Assembly: GCA_019186825.1 (NCBI GenBank)
Contig: JABARP010000006.1
Location: 1-64,000, forward strand
Direction: 5' to 3'
Length of the DNA stretch: 64,000 bases
Origin: Pyrinomonadaceae bacterium
GTDB lineage: Bacteria; Acidobacteriota; Blastocatellia; Pyrinomonadales; Pyrinomonadaceae
The notes beneath the pieces were generated by a model. It saw only the letters and a program-made list of their open reading frames with translations, made no database searches and was not told the origin of the DNA. Position numbers and translations under genes: made by a program. Shown here piece after piece: positions 1-9,480 of the stretch (position 1 is the first letter of the stretch; the number at the start of each line of letters is the position of its first letter).

Positions 1-81
1 GTGATCGATGACCTCAAGGCGTTCGACCCCTTTCCGCAGTCTCATCACGTCGAGACGGTCGCGAAATTGCGGCTAAATTAG
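1..81 (+). CDS. C-terminal tail of a TrmA/RlmD-family RNA (uracil-C5) methyltransferase (partial)
   Basis: Only the last 26 codons lie in the window; the frame runs in from the left edge and stops at TAG 79-81. The visible peptide contains FDPFPQSHHVETVAKL, which matches the strongly conserved end of SAM-dependent uracil-C5 methyltransferases (RlmD/RlmC/TrmA), where a D-x-FP-x-T-x-HVE motif carries the catalytic base glutamate. This family methylates U54 of tRNA or U747/U1939 of 23S rRNA; the fragment cannot say which. The call rests on one motif, so it is good for the family but not the substrate. Confidence 0.75.
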   Translation: MIDDLKAFDPFPQSHHVETVAKLRLN

Positions 82-155
82 CCAAAAAACCTTAAGCAAC
101 TGTTTTTTTGAGTTTCGGTTCGCGGGGATTTCCCTTAGAATCGGTGCAATAGCCT

Positions 156-1139
156 ATGCCAAAGAAAAAGCCAGAGCCGTCGGAATCAGATTCATTAGCG
201 ACACGCCTTTCGGTGAAGTGTAGATATTGCGGGCAGAAGAATGCCGTTCGGGCCGACTACAAGGCGCACGATGCGAACTGCGGTAAATGCAAGCTGCCGC
301 TCTCGGACGCGCCACGAAAGACGTTCGAGAATTTGGACAAGAACGAGTACATTCACCCTGCGGATGCGAAGGCGATGGCCGCGCTCAAGGCGATCCCGGG
401 CGTGGACAGCGCGTTAAAGAAATTGCTCGCATGGACGGGCGAATCTGCAATACGCGTAATGTTCACGGCCTCTGCGGTTAAAGTTACGCCCAAGCAATGT
501 CCCGACCTTCACGCAAAGCTCGAAGCCGTTTGTGCTTCGCTTGGCGTCGAAGTGCCGGATCTATTCGTACAGCAAAACCCGATCGTGAACGCCTTCACCG
601 GCGGAGTCGAAAAGCCTATCATCGTTCTGCACTCGGCTCTCATCGAGCGCCTCAACGACGAAGAGACCTTTGCGGTGATCGCCCACGAGGTCGGGCATAT
701 CCACGCCGAACACGTGCTTTATCTGACGGCCGCAAGATTGATGGAATTTCTTCTGAATAGATCGGTTGCGGCCCTATTGCCAGGTGCCGAGATCATCAAG
801 CTTATCGTTTCGATGGGCATCGCGAGTGCTTTGCTCGCATGGGCACGAAGGGCCGAGCTGTCCTGCGACCGCGCGGCATTGCTTGTGACCCAGGATGCGG
901 GCGTGATCGGCCGAACGATGATGAAGCTTGCGGGCGGCACATTTGCGTCGAAGATCGACTACGAAGAATTCCTCGAACAAGGCCGCGAGTTCAAGAAAAA
1001 CTACGATGCAAGCTCGCTCGACAGGTTCTGGGCGGACGTTACGAATGCGGGTTTGACGCATCCTTTTCCGGTCTGGCGCGTTGCCGAAGCGCTCGATTGG
1101 GCGGGGAGCGATCAGTACAAGAGATTAGTTGGTGTGTAA
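156..1139 (+). CDS. M48-family zinc metalloprotease with N-terminal zinc ribbon
   Basis: A 327-residue protein. Residues 22-48 form a zinc ribbon (CRYC then CGKC). The peptidase domain carries HEVGH at 177-181, the gluzincin metal site, and a downstream ELSCD (E234, D238) that supplies the third ligand, as in M48/HtpX/Ste24 proteases. Hydrophobic stretches at about 187-229, on both sides of the motif spacing, could anchor it to the membrane. M48 enzymes usually act in membrane or envelope protein quality control; the substrate here is unknown. It stands alone between the methyltransferase tail and a 278-bp gap, so context gives no pathway. The first ATG of the frame is used. Confidence 0.85.
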   Translation: MPKKKPEPSESDSLATRLSVKCRYCGQKNAVRADYKAHDANCGKCKLPLSDAPRKTFENLDKNEYIHPADAKAMAALKAIPGVDSALKKLLAWTGESAIRVMFTASAVKVTPKQCPDLHAKLEAVCASLGVEVPDLFVQQNPIVNAFTGGVEKPIIVLHSALIERLNDEETFAVIAHEVGHIHAEHVLYLTAARLMEFLLNRSVAALLPGAEIIKLIVSMGIASALLAWARRAELSCDRAALLVTQDAGVIGRTMMKLAGGTFASKIDYEEFLEQGREFKKNYDASSLDRFWADVTNAGLTHPFPVWRVAEALDWAGSDQYKRLVGV

Positions 1140-1417
1140 TTTCGCGATAAATTCATCGAATTGATTTGATTATCACAAAAAACTAATCTAACCTCGCATT
1201 TACACTACGGAGTACGTAAGGCATACTTTGAGCCGTGTGCAATTTGCGGAATCTACGGGATTTAGTAAACTTGTCCTAGCTTTACGGCTCGCAATTTAAT
1301 TTAACCTAACGCAGTCAAAAATTGAGTGGCCCACTACTCAAATGATTGGTCGCGAAAAATTCCACTTGAGCGGGGCGATATTTCACACCCACGCTTCGAG
1401 GATGAACGAGTTTTAAG
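1140..1417. other. Intergenic region upstream of the act operon
   Basis: No credible gene is present in these 278 bases. An AT-rich central part is plausible promoter DNA for the operon beginning at 1418, but no convincing -35/-10 pair stands out. A short palindrome, TTGAGT (1322-1327) and ACTCAA (1336-1341) with an 8-base loop, sits 77 bases before actA and could be a regulator site or a leader hairpin. This is a weak observation. Confidence 0.4.
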
Positions 1418-2077
1418 ATGGCACAGATCTTTAGAAAGAGCGCCAATAACATTGCAAAGATCAGCCTGATGTCTGTTGTTCTGCTGGCCGGCGTGGGTTT
1501 TTACGCCTGGACGCAGCTCGCGAGATCGTCCTACTTGACGGGGCAATATCTCGAGATCCAACAGCCAGTGCAGTTCTCTCACAAGCACCACGTGGGCGAT
1601 GACGGTATCGATTGCCGTTATTGCCACCAAACGGTCGAGACGACGGCATCCGCCGGTATGCCCTCGACCCAAACGTGTATGAACTGTCACAGCCAGCTTT
1701 GGGCCGATGCTCCATATCTGGAACCTATCCGAGCGAGCTTCCGTGACAACAAGCCGATCCAATGGAATCGCGTTCACGACCTTCCTGAATACGTCTATTT
1801 CAACCACAGCATTCACATCGCAAAGGGCGTAGGCTGCTCGACCTGTCACGGACCGGTCGATAAGATGCCGACCGTTTACGAAGAGAATACGCTGCAGATG
1901 GAGTGGTGCATACAGTGTCACCGCGAGCCGGAGAAGTTTATTCGGCCGAAGTCTGAGGTTTTCAATATGTCGTACCGCCCTGAGGATACCGATCAGGCTG
2001 AGCGGGATCAGTTGAAGGTGGACTACAAGATCCGCAGCCGAGAGATGCTTACGAGCTGCTCGACCTGCCACAGATAA
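1418..2077 (+). CDS. actA: Alternative Complex III pentaheme cytochrome c subunit
   Basis: A 219-residue protein with one N-terminal membrane anchor (about residues 13-33) and five CxxCH heme sites: CRYCH 66-70, CMNCH 87-91, CSTCH 130-134, CIQCH 154-158 and CSTCH 214-218. Additional histidines (for example in FSHKHH and FNHSIH) can be distal heme ligands. This is the pattern of ActA, the periplasmic electron-exit cytochrome of ACIII, the menaquinol:cytochrome c oxidoreductase that replaces the bc1 complex in many bacteria. It is the first gene of an act-sco-cox cluster reading the same way to 15118, so co-transcription with its terminal oxidase is likely. Confidence 0.95.
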   Translation: MAQIFRKSANNIAKISLMSVVLLAGVGFYAWTQLARSSYLTGQYLEIQQPVQFSHKHHVGDDGIDCRYCHQTVETTASAGMPSTQTCMNCHSQLWADAPYLEPIRASFRDNKPIQWNRVHDLPEYVYFNHSIHIAKGVGCSTCHGPVDKMPTVYEENTLQMEWCIQCHREPEKFIRPKSEVFNMSYRPEDTDQAERDQLKVDYKIRSREMLTSCSTCHR

Positions 2078-2141
2078 GAATTAGGTTTTCGCCCGATGAG
2101 ATGATCCTGAGGGCCTCGAAAGTTTTAAGGAATAAGCAAAA

Positions 2142-5100
2142 ATGCCCAGTCCTGACAGCAAAATAAATTTCGCTTTGCTCCGCGACCGCATATTGTCGCA
2201 GAACGGAAAAGAATATTGGCGCAGCCTAGAGGAATACGCCGATACGCCGGAATTCAAAGAATTCGTTTCCCGTGAATATCCGCACGAGATCGAAGAATGG
2301 GACAATTCGCTCAGCCGGCGAAATTTTGTCAAGGTGATGGGAGCCTCCCTGGCTCTTGCGGGTCTCACGGGCTGCGTTATTCAGCCGACAGAGAAGATCG
2401 TCCCGTACGTGAACTCCCAAATGGGGCTTCTGCCGGGTAAATCGAACTATTTTGCGACGGCAATGTCGCTAGGCGGCGTGGCAGTCGGCCTTCTTGCAAA
2501 GTCTTACGACGGCCGCCCGATCAAGGTGGAAGGGAATCCGGACCATCCGGGCAGCCGCGGCCGCACGGACATTCTCGCACAGGCATCAGTGCTCGGGATG
2601 TTCGATCCTGACCGCTCTAAAGAGGTCGTAAACCGCGGCAATCCAAAGACATGGCAAGCGTTCTCAACGGAACTTCGGGCAAGGATCGAGGATAATCGTG
2701 CGGACGGCGGGGCAGGGATCCGATTCCTTACCGAAACGATCACCTCACCGACGCTCATCGACCAATTCAACGGCATCAAAGCCGAGCTTCCGAATGCCAA
2801 GTTGGTCCAATACGAGCCGATCAATAGCGATAATGCTATGAACGGGGCTCGGGCGGCGTTCGGTTCGGCCGCTCAGGCGATCTACAAGTTTGATAAGGCG
2901 GATCGTATCCTCTCGCTCGATAACGATTTCCTTTCGAGCTTTAACGTTGCCTATCCGAACGATTTCGCAAAGGGACGGCATTTCTCGGAAGACAAGAAAG
3001 AGATCAATCGCCTCTACGTCCTTGAGACCACGATCACCATCACCGGTGCAAAAGCAGACCACCGGCTCGCAATAAAGCCAAGCCAGATGGTGGAAGCCGC
3101 AAAGGCGGTGGCAAAGGCGGTTGGAGTTGCAGGTGTCAACTCGACATATACGGACAATGCGGCGTGGATCGCGGCAATGGCCAAGGATCTGCAGTCGGCG
3201 AAAGGCCGCTCGCTCGTTGTTGTCGGAGACAATCAGCCGGCAGCCGTTCACGCTCTTGCGCACCTGATGAACGCGACGCTCGGCAACGTCGGGCAGACGG
3301 TCGTTTACGCAGAACCTTTCTTCCCGAACAGCGAGAAGGCGCAGCTTGACCAATATCGCGAACTTATTGCCGATATCGATGCCGGAAAGGTGAAAATGCT
3401 CGTCGTTATCGACGGCAACCCGATGTACAACACGCCGGCCGACGTTAGGCTGGATGCCGCGAGAATGGAGAGGATCCCGTTCCGTGCTCACCTAGGGCTT
3501 TATCGGGACGAAACTGCTGAATATTGCCATTGGCATGTTCCCGCAAAGCATTACCTCGAATCCTGGGGAGATGTTCGTGCATATGACGGTACGGCAAGTA
3601 TCGTTCAGCCCCTTATCTCGCCGATATATGACGGGCACAGCGTTTACGAGTTGGTCCAGCTCTTCTTCAAGGAGAATTTTGACAAGAAGGACCTTGATAT
3701 CGTCAAAGCCTATTGGGAAAAGACCGGCATCACTCCTGCGGCAGCAGTGAAAGCGGCTCCGGCTGCCGCTCCTGCGGAAGCGACCGTAAATGCGGGTGAG
3801 AAAACATCGGTCGTTGCAGCTCCGGCGGCAAAGACGCGTACGACACCCGAAGCGAAACCGGGTGCTACCTCTGAGGCCAAACCGGCGGCTGCCCCGGCCG
3901 CACCGGCTGCCGGTAAGACGTTTGAAGATATTTGGCGAAAGGCCGTTCACGACGGTGTGATCCCGAACACTGCGGCTCCTGCCAAGACGGTTACGGCGAA
4001 CGCGGCATTCCTATCGCAGCCCGCTCAGGCGGTGAATGGCTCAGGCGACCTTGAGATCTCGATCCGCCCCGACCCGAGCGTCTATGACGGCAGATTCACG
4101 AACAATGGCTGGCTCCAGGAGCTTCCGAATCCGCTCAACAAAGTTACGTGGACGAACGTGGGTCTGATCAGCCCGAAGACCGCTGAAAAGCTTGGCATTA
4201 ACCAGACGCGCGACGTTCGTGAGCAAGCAGGCGCGACGGAAGGCGTAACTTTCTTCAATACCAAGGGCGGCAACCTCTTCTCCGATCAGGTGCAGATCAC
4301 CTATCAGGGAGCCGAGATCAAAGAGCCGGTCGCAATGTGGATCACGCCGGGACAGCCGGATGATACGATCACGCTGCACATGGGCTACGGCCGTACCAGG
4401 GCGGGCAACGTCGGCTCGAACATAGGCTATAACGTATTTAACGTTCGCCGTTCGGATGCGATGGATGCGGGATTCGGCTCGTTGAAGGCATTGGGGACGC
4501 GTGAAGAGGTTTCCTCTACACAGACGCACTTCAATATGGAAGGCCGCGACCTACTCCGCTCGTGGGATTACAACCATCTCGAGGAAGAGATCAAGGCCGG
4601 CCATCAGCACAATGAGATCGATATGTCGATGTTCCCATACGAGGAACACCAGGCCACTTATGCCAAGAACCATAAGTGGGCGATGACGGTCGATCTGAAC
4701 TCGTGCGTGGGCTGCAACGCGTGTGTTATCGCGTGCCAGTCCGAGAACAACATTCCGGTCGTTGGTAAGGAACAGGTCGGACGCCACCGCATGATGCATT
4801 GGATGAGGATCGACGCGTACTATGGCGGCGACGATCTAAATGCTCCGGACGGGCCGCATTTCCAGCCGGTGCTTTGCCAGCAATGCGAACAGGCTCCGTG
4901 CGAGGTCGTTTGCCCGGTTCACGCAACTGCTCACAGTGCAGAGGGCCTGAACGATATGACGTACAACCGCTGCGTCGGCACACGTTATTGCTCGAACAAC
5001 TGTCCGTATAAGGTTCGACGCTTTAACTTCATGCTCTATCAGGATTGGAATACGCCGCAGTACAAGCTGATGCGAAATCCTGAGGTTACGATCCGCAGCC

Positions 5101-5456
5101 GCGGTGTGATGGAAAAATGCAACTACTGCACGCAGAGGATCGCAGCCGCTCGTATCGCATCTGAGAAGGACGGCCGTGCGATCCGCGACGGCGAGGTCAT
5201 GACAGCCTGCCAATCGGTATGCCCGACGAACGCTATCACTTTCGGTGACATGCACGATCCGGACAGCGCGGTCGCTAAGACGAAGCAGGATCATCGCAAC
5301 TACAATCTTCTGAACGAGCTGAATACTCAGCCGCGGACGACGTACCTTGCGGGCGTGAAGAATTTTAATACCGAAATGCCTGACTATAAGGCGCCGGTCT
5401 TCCCGGCAAGCGAAACACCTGCGAAAGAGCAGAAAACGGGAGGCGACGCGCACTAG
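2142..5456 (+). CDS. actB: Alternative Complex III molybdopterin-oxidoreductase-like / iron-sulfur fusion subunit
   Basis: 1104 residues. SRRNF begins a twin-arginine signal whose hydrophobic core ends in LTGC, so the mature protein is probably a Tat-exported lipoprotein. The first ~750 residues are the B1 domain, related to molybdopterin enzymes but cofactor-free in characterised ACIII. An Ala/Pro/Lys-rich linker (about 532-591) interrupts it. The B2 domain binds Fe-S clusters: CVGCNAC from ~855, CQQCEQAPC from ~912, CVGTRYC...CP from ~945 (the last Cys-poor set suggests a [3Fe-4S] site), CNYC ~994 and CQSVCP ~1023. B2 relays electrons from quinol to the ActA/ActE hemes. Confidence 0.95.
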   Translation: MPSPDSKINFALLRDRILSQNGKEYWRSLEEYADTPEFKEFVSREYPHEIEEWDNSLSRRNFVKVMGASLALAGLTGCVIQPTEKIVPYVNSQMGLLPGKSNYFATAMSLGGVAVGLLAKSYDGRPIKVEGNPDHPGSRGRTDILAQASVLGMFDPDRSKEVVNRGNPKTWQAFSTELRARIEDNRADGGAGIRFLTETITSPTLIDQFNGIKAELPNAKLVQYEPINSDNAMNGARAAFGSAAQAIYKFDKADRILSLDNDFLSSFNVAYPNDFAKGRHFSEDKKEINRLYVLETTITITGAKADHRLAIKPSQMVEAAKAVAKAVGVAGVNSTYTDNAAWIAAMAKDLQSAKGRSLVVVGDNQPAAVHALAHLMNATLGNVGQTVVYAEPFFPNSEKAQLDQYRELIADIDAGKVKMLVVIDGNPMYNTPADVRLDAARMERIPFRAHLGLYRDETAEYCHWHVPAKHYLESWGDVRAYDGTASIVQPLISPIYDGHSVYELVQLFFKENFDKKDLDIVKAYWEKTGITPAAAVKAAPAAAPAEATVNAGEKTSVVAAPAAKTRTTPEAKPGATSEAKPAAAPAAPAAGKTFEDIWRKAVHDGVIPNTAAPAKTVTANAAFLSQPAQAVNGSGDLEISIRPDPSVYDGRFTNNGWLQELPNPLNKVTWTNVGLISPKTAEKLGINQTRDVREQAGATEGVTFFNTKGGNLFSDQVQITYQGAEIKEPVAMWITPGQPDDTITLHMGYGRTRAGNVGSNIGYNVFNVRRSDAMDAGFGSLKALGTREEVSSTQTHFNMEGRDLLRSWDYNHLEEEIKAGHQHNEIDMSMFPYEEHQATYAKNHKWAMTVDLNSCVGCNACVIACQSENNIPVVGKEQVGRHRMMHWMRIDAYYGGDDLNAPDGPHFQPVLCQQCEQAPCEVVCPVHATAHSAEGLNDMTYNRCVGTRYCSNNCPYKVRRFNFMLYQDWNTPQYKLMRNPEVTIRSRGVMEKCNYCTQRIAAARIASEKDGRAIRDGEVMTACQSVCPTNAITFGDMHDPDSAVAKTKQDHRNYNLLNELNTQPRTTYLAGVKNFNTEMPDYKAPVFPASETPAKEQKTGGDAH

Positions 5457-5470
5457 TTCATCCTAGTCTC

Positions 5471-6922
5471 GTGAGATCTATGCAGGATTCAAGAGAAGAA
5501 CGACAGCTGCATCCGGTGATGGTCGAAGGCAATCATGACTTCGGAACCGTCAGCGACCGGATCGGCGATCTTACGCTCAAAAAACGCACACCGTTCCATT
5601 GGTTCATCGGTTTCGGCATTGCGTTCCTTGTGGCGCAGCTCCTGATGGTCACGATCATTTACCTCGTGACAAAGGGTATCGGTATCTGGGGTACGAACCA
5701 GCCGGTCGGCTGGGCGTTCCCGATCATCAATTTCGTTTGGTGGATCGGTATCGGCCACGCTGGAACCCTGATCTCGGCCATCTTGCTGCTTTTGAACCAA
5801 AAGTGGCGAACGTCGATCAACCGCTTTGCCGAGGCGATGACACTCTTTGCGGTCGCTTGCGCGGGGTTGTATCCGGTGTTCCACACGGGCCGTCCGTGGC
5901 TTGCCTATTGGCTGTTCCCGTATCCGAACACGATGGGTATCTGGCCGCAGTTCCGAAGCCCGCTGATGTGGGACGTGTTCGCCGTTTCGACGTATGCGAC
6001 GGTTTCGCTTCTCTTCTGGTACGTCGGACTGATCCCCGACCTCGCGACACTGCGTGATCGGGCGAAGAATAAGTTCTTCAAGAAGATCTATGCGATCTTT
6101 TCCTGGGGTTGGAGAGGAAGCGCACGGCACTGGCATCGGTACGAACTTGCCTACCTGATCCTTGCCGGTATCTCGACGCCGCTCGTGCTTTCTGTGCACT
6201 CTGTCGTTTCGCTTGACTTCTCGGTCTCGCAGATCCCGGGTTGGCACGCAACGTTCTTCCCACCGTACTTTGTGGCCGGTGCTATCTACGCCGGTTTCGC
6301 AATGGTGCTGCTATTGGCGATACCGCTCAGGCACCTTTACGGGATGAAGGATTTCGTCACGAAGACCCACTTGATCCTGATGGGGAAAGTGATGCTCGCG
6401 ACCGGATTGATCGTTGGCTACTCCTACGTGATGGAAGCGTTCTTCGGCTGGTATAGCGGTTCGCAGTACGAGTGGTTCATGATCAAGAACCGCATCTGGG
6501 AAGGCCCGTACTGGGCGTTCTACTGGATGCTGATGTTCTGCAACGTCATTTCGCCGCAGTTCCTTTGGTTCAAGCGATTCCGCGAGAGCGAATTCTGGCT
6601 CTTCATCATTTCGATCATCGTCAGCATCGGAATGTGGTTGGAGCGTTTCGTTATTATCGTAACGAGTATCCAGAGAGACTTTCTGCCTTCGTCCTGGGCG
6701 ATGTATTCGCCCACGATCTGGGATTGGTCGATGTTCATCGGTACGCTCGGTTTCTTCCTCTGCCTGTTCTTCTTGTTCATAAGATTCCTGCCCATCATCT
6801 CGATCTTCGAGGTGAGGACGCTGCTGCCGCAGGCCAATGTCCACGGACGTCCGCAGGATTTTGACGAGAACGTGCTTGAGATCGAGTACACGTACGATAA
6901 GACGGATCCGCCGAACAGATAA
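5471..6922 (+). CDS. actC: Alternative Complex III NrfD/PsrC-like quinol-binding subunit 1
   Basis: A membrane protein of about 483 residues with roughly ten hydrophobic helices, of the NrfD/PsrC family. ActC forms one of the two homologous membrane subunits of ACIII and holds the quinol oxidation site next to the ActB Fe-S domain. It follows actB by 14 bases. The frame opens with GTG at 5471; an ATG three codons later (5480) is equally possible and neither has a clear Shine-Dalgarno sequence, so the start may be translationally coupled to actB. Confidence 0.93.
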   Translation: MRSMQDSREERQLHPVMVEGNHDFGTVSDRIGDLTLKKRTPFHWFIGFGIAFLVAQLLMVTIIYLVTKGIGIWGTNQPVGWAFPIINFVWWIGIGHAGTLISAILLLLNQKWRTSINRFAEAMTLFAVACAGLYPVFHTGRPWLAYWLFPYPNTMGIWPQFRSPLMWDVFAVSTYATVSLLFWYVGLIPDLATLRDRAKNKFFKKIYAIFSWGWRGSARHWHRYELAYLILAGISTPLVLSVHSVVSLDFSVSQIPGWHATFFPPYFVAGAIYAGFAMVLLLAIPLRHLYGMKDFVTKTHLILMGKVMLATGLIVGYSYVMEAFFGWYSGSQYEWFMIKNRIWEGPYWAFYWMLMFCNVISPQFLWFKRFRESEFWLFIISIIVSIGMWLERFVIIVTSIQRDFLPSSWAMYSPTIWDWSMFIGTLGFFLCLFFLFIRFLPIISIFEVRTLLPQANVHGRPQDFDENVLEIEYTYDKTDPPNR

Positions 6923-6972
6923 GAGGGAGTTGCCCGGAAGAGTTGGCTTAACAACGGACTATATTTTTGAGT

Positions 6973-7506
6973 ATGAGCGAGAATATCTACGGAATAATGG
7001 CGGAATTTGACACGCCGACCCAGCTGGTCGATGCGGCGGTCAAGGTCCGTGATGCCGGATATACAAAAACGGATGGCTTTTCGCCGTTTCCGATACACGA
7101 CATTGATGAGGCTCTCGGCATTAAGCGCAGTGTGCTGCCGTATCTGATCCTGACGGGTGGGATCACGGGCCTTTTGAGTGCTCTTGGCCTGGTGTATTTC
7201 GTTCACGTCGTCGATTATCCGATCATCGTAGGCGGCCGCGGCCATTTCAGCCTTCCGGCGTTCATTCCGCCGATGTTCGAGCTGACGATCCTTTTTGCAG
7301 CTTTCACGGCAGTGTTCGGGATGCTTTTCCTGAACGGTTTGCCGTCGCCCTATCACCCGGTATTTAACATTCCGCGATTTGCTTTGGCGTCGAGAGAAAA
7401 GTTCTTCCTGCTGATCGAATCGCGCGATCCGCTTTATGATTACGAGAAGGTCCGAACCTTTATGGAAAGTCTTTCGCCTCAGGAGGTCTTCGATGTCCCT
7501 GAATAA
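6973..7506 (+). CDS. actD: Alternative Complex III membrane subunit D (DUF3341)
   Basis: 177 residues beginning MSENIYGIMAEFDTP, the typical opening of DUF3341/ActD. A ferredoxin-like soluble N-terminal part (1-50) is followed by two membrane helices (about 54-80 and 101-121) and a PSPYHP stretch. ActD is a structural subunit contacting the second NrfD-like subunit. The ATG at 6973 is preferred over an in-frame TTG two codons earlier. Its last 14 bases overlap actE, whose ribosome binding site lies inside actD, indicating translational coupling. Confidence 0.92.
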   Translation: MSENIYGIMAEFDTPTQLVDAAVKVRDAGYTKTDGFSPFPIHDIDEALGIKRSVLPYLILTGGITGLLSALGLVYFVHVVDYPIIVGGRGHFSLPAFIPPMFELTILFAAFTAVFGMLFLNGLPSPYHPVFNIPRFALASREKFFLLIESRDPLYDYEKVRTFMESLSPQEVFDVPE

Positions 7507-8239
7507 ACGAAACGAAAGACGCATCGCATTGCGAGCCGCTCTTATATTGACCGCGGTCTGCGGCCTTCTGCTTACGGAAGCCTGCGGCGTCCGCTCCGAT
7601 ATGCAGGACCAGCCGCGATACGACGCTTACGAAAAGAGTGATTTCTTTTCAGACGGCCGATCGTCGAGAGACTATCCCGAAGGAACCGTTGCACGCGGCC
7701 ACCTTGAAGAGAACAAGGCCTTCTATACCGGAAAGATCGACAATCCAGACCCGAATGCTCAGGCCGCAACCTCCACGGACGCGAACGGCAACACCGTGGT
7801 TGCGAGCTTCCCGAACGCTGTTACGGAATTTCCACTTCCGGTTACAAAGGAACTGATCGATCGCGGTGAAGAGCGGTATAAGATCTACTGCATTGTTTGC
7901 CACGGCCAGTTCGGTGAGGGCGACGGAATGGTTGTCCGACGCGGATTTCCCAAACCGCCCACGTTTCATGACGATCGTCTGAGGAATGCACCTGTCGGCC
8001 ACTTCTTCGACGTGATCACGAACGGTTGGGGCAAAATGAATTCTTACGGCTATCAGGTGCAGGCGGCAGATCGCTGGGCGATCGTTGCGTACATCCGCAC
8101 CTTGCAGTTGAGCCGCAATCCCGACGCGAATTTGCAAATGACTTCATCTGCTAACTCAAATACGGCATCGCCAGCCAATGCTGCGAAGCCTACGGCACCG
8201 GCCGCTAACGCCGCGACTACAAAAGGAGGCGCGAAATAA
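7493..8239 (+). CDS. actE: Alternative Complex III monoheme cytochrome c lipoprotein
   Basis: 248 residues. The N-terminus is a lipoprotein signal ending in LTEAC with the lipidated cysteine at residue 31, and a single heme site CIVCH lies at 133-137 followed by GQFGEGDG, as in class I cytochromes. ActE is the second heme subunit of ACIII and a candidate donor to the oxidase. The ATG at 7493 has a strong AGGAGG at 7481-7486 and overlaps actD; reading further upstream would be an actD shadow. The last ~35 residues are a low-complexity Ala/Asn/Pro/Thr tail. Its stop codon shares one base with the actF start. Confidence 0.93.
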   Translation: MSLNKRNERRIALRAALILTAVCGLLLTEACGVRSDMQDQPRYDAYEKSDFFSDGRSSRDYPEGTVARGHLEENKAFYTGKIDNPDPNAQAATSTDANGNTVVASFPNAVTEFPLPVTKELIDRGEERYKIYCIVCHGQFGEGDGMVVRRGFPKPPTFHDDRLRNAPVGHFFDVITNGWGKMNSYGYQVQAADRWAIVAYIRTLQLSRNPDANLQMTSSANSNTASPANAAKPTAPAANAATTKGGAK

Positions 8240-9459
8240 TGGCCGAAGCTCAAAATTACCGAGCCCCGCAATCTTTAGGTCATTGGGGCACCGTCTCTTT
8301 AGGGATCGGCGCTATTGCGTTGATTGCTTGGGGGATCGGGACGTACTTCAATGTCGAACAGGGCCTGAGGTCTTGGATCCTCGGATTTATCTTTTGGGGC
8401 GGGATCGCCGTCGGTTCGCTTGGGCTGCTGATGCTCCAGTATTTGACGGGCGGCGCGTGGGGGATCGTGATTCGCCGGCCGCTCGAGGCCGGAACACGGA
8501 CGCTGCCGCTGCTGATATTGTTCTTTATCCCGATCGCGGTAGGCGTTGCTACGCATAGCGTCTATGAGTGGACGCATCTTCCGCCGACCGATCCGGTGAT
8601 GGCACAACGCGGCATCTTTATGACGCCGTGGGCATGGATACTGCGCGGTTTTATCTTCCTCGGGATCTTCCTTGTCATGGCGCTGCTACTCAACAAATGG
8701 TCGGATAATCAGGATGCATCCACATCGTTCGACGATTCGGCAAAATGGCTCGAAAAGATGTCACGATTCTCGGGGCCGACGCTGGTCATCTATTGCCTCG
8801 TCGTAACGTTTGCGACCGTCGATTGGGTGCTTTCACTTGATCCGCATTGGTTCTCGACTATATGGGGCCTGCTTTATGTGGTAGGTTGGGGATTGAGCTG
8901 TTTGTGCTTCATGGTCGCGATCCTTGCATGTTTGATCGATCACGAGCCGATGAAAAAGGTCCTTGGAAAGAGGCATTTTCACGATCTTGGGAAGCTCATT
9001 CTGGCTTTGGTTATGGTTTGGGCATACTTCAGCTTCGCCCAGTACCTCGTCGTTTGGTCGGGCAATATCCCTGAAGAGACCGCCTACTACATCCCGAGGA
9101 TCAAGGGCGGCTGGGGCTGGATAGGTGCTTCGCTGATCTTCCTCCATTTTGCGTTCCCGTTCCTCGTTCTTTTGCAGCAGGATTTCAAACGCCACGCAAA
9201 ATGGCTTGCGGGCATCGCGATCTTCGTTCTCGTGATGCGCATCGTTGACATGTTCTGGCAGATCGGCCCGTCGGCCCGTATCAATTCGCTGGGCCTCGAG
9301 GCAGGTGCGTTCTATGTAAGCTGGCTGGATCTCGCGGCTCCGATCGCGATCGGCGGCCTTTGGCTCTGGTGGTTCTTCGGGCAGCTTGCGAAGAAGCCGC
9401 TTGTGCCGATCAACGATCCTTACCTGGAGGAAGCTATCGAGTTTGGCCACGGCCATTAG
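8239..9459 (+). CDS. actF: Alternative Complex III NrfD-like membrane subunit 2
   Basis: 406 residues with about ten hydrophobic helices; ActF is the paralogue of ActC and forms the other half of the membrane domain. Sequence marks of this quinol:cytochrome c oxidoreductase subunit include the WxLRG region after MTPW and the SLDPHWFSTIWG loop. The start ATG uses the final A of the actE stop (TAATG), so translation is coupled. Whether ActF contributes to proton movement is unresolved for the family. Confidence 0.92.
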   Translation: MAEAQNYRAPQSLGHWGTVSLGIGAIALIAWGIGTYFNVEQGLRSWILGFIFWGGIAVGSLGLLMLQYLTGGAWGIVIRRPLEAGTRTLPLLILFFIPIAVGVATHSVYEWTHLPPTDPVMAQRGIFMTPWAWILRGFIFLGIFLVMALLLNKWSDNQDASTSFDDSAKWLEKMSRFSGPTLVIYCLVVTFATVDWVLSLDPHWFSTIWGLLYVVGWGLSCLCFMVAILACLIDHEPMKKVLGKRHFHDLGKLILALVMVWAYFSFAQYLVVWSGNIPEETAYYIPRIKGGWGWIGASLIFLHFAFPFLVLLQQDFKRHAKWLAGIAIFVLVMRIVDMFWQIGPSARINSLGLEAGAFYVSWLDLAAPIAIGGLWLWWFFGQLAKKPLVPINDPYLEEAIEFGHGH

Positions 9460-9480
9460 CCGTTAAACTTAGAGGTTCTT

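Noticed and set aside
2142..4700. ActB as an active molybdopterin enzyme
   Set aside because: The full ACIII gene order and the C-terminal Fe-S domain identify ActB, whose B1 domain holds no Mo cofactor in characterised complexes.
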